Shown: piece by piece, positions 61,501-64,000 of the stretch
Layout: each line of letters begins with the position of its first letter
Numbering within the stretch: the first letter of the stretch is position 1
Source: Cyclobacteriaceae bacterium
GTDB lineage: Bacteria; Bacteroidota; Bacteroidia; Cytophagales; Cyclobacteriaceae
DNA length: 64,000 nt
Reading direction: 5' to 3'
Assembly (NCBI GenBank): GCA_016787755.1
Contig: JAEUUA010000014.1
Span: 1-64,000 of the forward strand
Notes under the pieces: generated by a model
What the model saw: the letters and a program-made list of their open reading frames with translations, nothing else
What the model was told of the DNA's origin: nothing
Database searches by the model: none
Made by a program: the position numbers and the translations under genes

Positions 61501-62581
61501 CAAGCAAATTAGCGAACAACACCTTGCTGGAAAAGTAGCTGTAACATATCGTTATTTATCTGATGGGATTAGAACTCTTCAACCATCTCGAAAATTCATT
61601 TTTCTGTATCCTGATTATAGGGATGGCTTTTTTGCTGATCGCTACAATACAGATGTATTCATGGATTATGCAATGCGAAAGGGATTATTGCCAGATCATT
61701 ATAATACTCCTGAAACAATGTCAATGATTCATGAGTGGATATCAACAGCCCACGAACCGTATTTTTATAAACACAATGGAGAGGCAACTGGCTATTTTAG
61801 AAATGACTTCGTGTTGTCAGACAAGATAATTATTGATATTTTAGATTACGCAAAATCATCTCCTGTAAGGAATAGTTTTGATACCAATTTGCCAATGTTA
61901 ATTCTAGCCAATCGAAATTTTGAAAAGGGTAATGCCGATTCAGCACTCTTGTATGTAAAAAAATTGGAAAAAGAAAAACTTATTAGCTCCGGAAATAAAT
62001 ACGAGTATGTAAGTCAAACCTATTTTGTCAATGCAATGATAGATTTGTCTGCATACTTAGCCGTAGTAGGTGAAACTAAAGAGGCTATTGAAATAATTAG
62101 TGTATTCGAGCCCTATCAACGCGCTTTTGCCTATGCAGCAGCTGCCGATGCACTTTATAACACATATCAGCCAGCTGCTTTTATCTTTTTGGACTCCGCC
62201 TATAGCATGATCAGTAAAGTAGATTTTAATTCCTTAAATAATGGTATTTTTGACGAGCTTGATGCAAGGCGCTATATGATTTATGTGCTTGGTAAAGTAG
62301 GAGGTGAAAAGCCAAATAGGATTGCCAACGACTACACCAAAGAGCTTATCGAGCGGTCAAAAGTGCGGGGCACAATAGGTTCGATTTTAGGTATCGCGAC
62401 TGATGGTAATTATTTCACAGCGATCAGTTCAATGCCCCCAACACTTACTGAAGATCAGGAGTTAATTTGTTATTATTCAATTTTAGGTCAGATTGCCCGC
62501 AGCCAAAAGACAGATATGTATTGGGATGGAATGGATGAATCTTTGTTATGGGAATTTAACTACTTCTTAGCTCCAAATTAA
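58535..62581 (+). CDS. nSTAND1-type NTPase, membrane-anchored, copy 2
   Basis: 1348 residues, almost the same length and layout as copy 1. The opening is CPYTGLRSFTEEESLYFKGR, with Walker A G49-ASGEGK-S56, Walker B LLIIVDQFEEFF, MRSDYIGQCSAFRGLPE and ITHEALIRNWGLLNKW. A membrane helix (about 565-585) precedes a large helical C-terminal region (about 590-1348) that shares only short motifs with copy 1 (for example FLYPD and TYQPAAFIFLDSAYS-type repeats). All NTP-binding residues are kept in both, so both are expected to be active. The gene lies 54 nt behind copy 1 and 1 nt before the 7-TM protein gene. Likely function: a second sensor with a different trigger, or the partner of a hetero-oligomer. 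Confidence 0.9.
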   Translation: MNTELNSICPYTGLRSFTEEESLYFKGRDEQIDQVAQLLEKNKFLMLTGASGEGKSSLIYAGLIPNARAGFFKAKYTNWVVTDFRPERTPVKNMAAAVATTFHAQPATVETELRRGFSSLIDLYTNSSFYIDDKDASWQELTEVEKKNKSRNAANLLIIVDQFEEFFTNPENYSNEAPSQDSQIVVNLALETARIALQRNLPVYVVCTMRSDYIGQCSAFRGLPEYIGFSQFFVPRLKRKEIKQVIEEPAVLSGNRITRRLVERLVYDMADGIDQLPILQHALRQIWLAASDGKEEMDLIHYAMVGGMSVDELPEADRDRYISWFDQVPEAHQKFYEDPGLKKVIEIHASRLYESGWVYYKSNTDQPITQKEAKRIIALTFACLTKIDDSRAVRNRMTLQEITQIINDPHLTAEVVSGVLNLFRENNNSFIRPYKTDDTTIGSLQPDTVLDITHEALIRNWGLLNKWANQEFEYYTTFLDFKKQLQRWKDSNKDSGFLLPLGPLTYFENWYNQCKPNAYWIDRYSDVKNNTAESLQKSETLLADTQEFIKSSANKVMLTRAFMKYGARRIASVFAIAAIVCLTGFYWFDAQRKTNANVEAQVVEKAHRLLQSNEVSDISKATYLLMEERLKNGTLIEYLNGLSSQKQKLELSIAAYRLILYFDKHSKIPLKKELMDWVAIRLNDFKGVDKERATFLLEQQNQFLLLLAYDEYYNPSSVIQNEILPSIAKIQFELVAYFFSEPTPYKQNVPTELNLAMQLWLTFGNVTAKDINTILERISPLLDGEAKKVFDHYYVKGNYESNGRIPSDFNGGYHMFASLYAAAGEGDKILKCFESLPESYFRSSLFNNYNNVLGYLYQYKHEDQTPKLLKWLEKHYSTDDPLTVYRNTVIRSGYIPGLFGINLVKNYARSNSGYFHVNLGLAKRDQFFAIASEYKKLADKVKEPNERNYLLAMHYKRVAILYSKYLFDRGLPADQKQMDEWLDKAWFHFKQISEQHLAGKVAVTYRYLSDGIRTLQPSRKFIFLYPDYRDGFFADRYNTDVFMDYAMRKGLLPDHYNTPETMSMIHEWISTAHEPYFYKHNGEATGYFRNDFVLSDKIIIDILDYAKSSPVRNSFDTNLPMLILANRNFEKGNADSALLYVKKLEKEKLISSGNKYEYVSQTYFVNAMIDLSAYLAVVGETKEAIEIISVFEPYQRAFAYAAAADALYNTYQPAAFIFLDSAYSMISKVDFNSLNNGIFDELDARRYMIYVLGKVGGEKPNRIANDYTKELIERSKVRGTIGSILGIATDGNYFTAISSMPPTLTEDQELICYYSILGQIARSQKTDMYWDGMDESLLWEFNYFLAPN

Positions 62582-62582
62582 T

Positions 62583-63359
62583 ATGAAAAGGAATATAGTC
62601 CTCTATTATTTTTTGATGCTGCTTCTGGTTATGGGAGCCTTTGCAGCTATGGCGTTAAATAGCTACGGAGCAATACTAATTAGTTACGTTGCGGCTGCAT
62701 TTGCTTTGGTGTTTTTATTTGAATTAATTTTTATTTTGCCTCGTGAGTCTGAAATGGCAATGAACTACAAAGTTAGCTTGTCTATAGAGCTTCTTGCGCT
62801 AATCGGACTTTGTACATTGTACTTTCTGAAAGGAATTTCTATAGAGATTCCACAGGGTTTAACATTCAGATTAATTTTGATAACAATTCTGTTTGGGGTA
62901 AATGCTTACCATTTTGTGCGTGCCTTTGTATATACAAGTCATACGCCCTGGAAAGTAAAGGGTAGCATTGCAATGTACTTCGTTGCCTTGCTATTATTTA
63001 TTATTAGTACCTACTTACCCTCTCAAATTTCTTGGATCACCATAACCACAGGCTTTACATGCCTATTGTTTTTTATTGTTTCTGGATGGTGGAAAGGTCG
63101 GGTTATTTTAAATGGTGAAGAAACCAGTGCCTGGAAAAAGGCAATTCAATTTCGGAATAAATCGGGAATACAATTAGTGTTTTTTACGTTAGCCGTTTCT
63201 TATTTTGTATTGAGTTCAATTCGAGTACTTCCTCCATTGTATATCGGGTCCCTGCCAAATGGTTACACGAAGGTAGTGCAACAATATAAGCATGATAGTA
63301 CCCAAACTAATCCTGATGAGTTTGAGCGAGCCTATGAAAAATTTTTGGAAGGTAAATGA
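62583..63359 (+). CDS. Seven-TM protein of the TIR-STAND operon
   Basis: 258 residues with seven hydrophobic segments (about 5-25, 30-52, 66-84, 95-115, 127-145, 150-168, 196-214) and a charged soluble tail (about 225-258). I do not recognise a family. It starts 1 nt after the STAND stop codon, so it is almost certainly co-translated with it. A membrane protein in this place could be the effector that is gated by the STAND proteins or an anchor for them. That is inference from position only. Confidence 0.75.
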   Translation: MKRNIVLYYFLMLLLVMGAFAAMALNSYGAILISYVAAAFALVFLFELIFILPRESEMAMNYKVSLSIELLALIGLCTLYFLKGISIEIPQGLTFRLILITILFGVNAYHFVRAFVYTSHTPWKVKGSIAMYFVALLLFIISTYLPSQISWITITTGFTCLLFFIVSGWWKGRVILNGEETSAWKKAIQFRNKSGIQLVFFTLAVSYFVLSSIRVLPPLYIGSLPNGYTKVVQQYKHDSTQTNPDEFERAYEKFLEGK

Positions 63360-63435
63360 TAACACTAAGTGGAATCACGTGATGGAATAATGTCGATCTT
63401 TAACTTTCAATAGGTAAGTTGGTAATTATTCACAA

Positions 63436-63443
63436 TACTTTTG
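63436..63443 (+). promoter_or_regulatory. Candidate -7 box before the TPR-S gene
   Basis: TACTTTTG, an exact TAnnTTTG match, 3 nt before the ATG at 63447. The gene may also be transcribed separately from the STAND genes. Confidence 0.4.
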
Positions 63444-63446
63444 ATT

Positions 63447-64000
63447 ATGTCTGAGTCGATTGCCACTATTGAAGAACTGATCAATCACGGACGTTTTCTG
63501 GAAGCCCGATCTAAGGCTCATTTAATTGCTAATTCAGATGATATACGCGCGAAGCAACTTTATGCGTTAGCGCTTTCTAAATCGGGGGCGCCTGAATCCG
63601 CTCGCGAATTTCTGGAACCCGTTTATAAAGACAATCCTGATAATGTTGAGACAGCTGGGATCTTAGGGAGTATTTATAAGGAGTTATTTAAAAAAAATCA
63701 ACAGACAACTTTTGCATTGCTTTCGCGCGATACCTACTTAAAGAATTTCACCAGCACGAAAAATTACTATACCGGCATCAATGCGGCATCTATGTCGGCC
63801 ATGGTGATGCAAAGTGGGAAGGGAAAAGAATTAGCGCGTGAAGTTATTGCATTACTAAAGCCAGATACCACCGACTTTTGGGAGTTAGCAACCTTGGGGG
63901 AGGCTTATCTTTTGTTAAAGAATAAGGAAAAATCAATTGAATACTACCTGACAGCGCGCAGCGCTGCAGGAACAGATTGGGGAAAAGTGACCAGTGTTCA
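63447..64000 (+). CDS. TPR-S (MAP3K TRAFs-binding-like) protein, 3' partial
   Basis: 184 complete codons are visible and the frame is open at the right edge. It starts with a helical-repeat region (IEELINHGRFLEARSKAHL..., LYALALSKSGAPESAREFLEP). Then come the diagnostic TPR-S segments YYTGINAASM, FWELATLGEAYLLL and a third helix pair (KSIEYYLTARSAAG). This family, known in animals as the TRAFs-binding part of ASK1-type MAP3 kinases, is found in bacterial conflict systems next to TIR, STAND and caspase-like proteins. The gene is 87 nt behind the 7-TM gene, same strand. Its C-terminal half, which would tell whether an effector is fused, is outside the window. Confidence 0.85.
   Translation, partial: MSESIATIEELINHGRFLEARSKAHLIANSDDIRAKQLYALALSKSGAPESAREFLEPVYKDNPDNVETAGILGSIYKELFKKNQQTTFALLSRDTYLKNFTSTKNYYTGINAASMSAMVMQSGKGKELAREVIALLKPDTTDFWELATLGEAYLLLKNKEKSIEYYLTARSAAGTDWGKVTSV

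Noticed and set aside
52838..64000. TIR-STAND cluster as part of a prophage or transposon
   Set aside because: No integrase, transposase, phage structural gene, tRNA target or flanking direct repeats were seen on either side within the window.

Overview
The window looks like a chromosomal segment of a Bacteroidota bacterium, most likely a member of the Cytophagales. The signs are hybrid 'two-component propeller' sensor kinases with the H-box AGIAHEIQNPL, DUF5916-type outer-membrane proteins, HisKA_2/LytTR pairs, secreted sulfatases and M28/S8 peptidases, AT-rich intergenic DNA, and -7 promoter boxes of the Bacteroidota type (TAnnTTTG). No tRNA, rRNA, CRISPR array, transposase or phage gene was found. 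Both ends of the window cut genes.

Layout. (1) 1-9872 (+) is a signalling block. It holds three closely related histidine kinases (the first truncated by the window edge), a receiver-only response regulator, and a response regulator fused to a class III adenylate cyclase. (2) 10045-20912 is metabolism and envelope: two Gfo/Idh/MocA oxidoreductases, a cysteine-desulfurase-like PLP enzyme, two amidohydrolase-family proteins, a secreted protein and an OprO/P-type porin. (3) 21104-35963 is a mostly minus-strand accessory block. Three TIR-domain proteins share almost the same TIR but carry different back halves: TM-FlgO/TolB-like-TPR, TM-PEGA-SUMF1-hydrolase, and 3TM-FlgO-TPR. Debris of two further TIR gene starts lies among them, together with an esterase, alcohol dehydrogenase, sulfatase, M28 peptidase and subtilase. 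(4) 36151-51193 is mixed: a BASS transporter, a beta-barrel protein, a relic of a sulfatase gene, a PAS/MBL-fold pair, an aldehyde dehydrogenase, endonuclease III, a membrane protein, a DUF5916 protein, a second sulfatase, a DbpA-like helicase and a HisKA_2/LytTR two-component system. (5) 51326-64000 (+) is a PLP enzyme followed by a tight gene run: a soluble three-domain TIR protein, two paralogous 1350-residue membrane-anchored nSTAND NTPases, a 7-TM protein and a TPR-S (MAP3K TRAFs-binding-like) protein cut by the window edge.

The run at 52838-64000 is the best candidate for an undescribed system. TIR (putative NADase or scaffold), STAND switch NTPases and TPR-S are families repeatedly found together in prokaryotic conflict and immune systems. 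A 12-bp-arm inverted repeat lies just upstream and could be an operator. A second theme is short GC-rich palindromic elements inserted in frame inside coding regions. They are visible because paralogous proteins in the same window lack them. A third is debris (TIR gene starts, a sulfatase tail), which points to repeated duplication and loss here.

All functional calls are from reading protein motifs by eye. No database search was possible.
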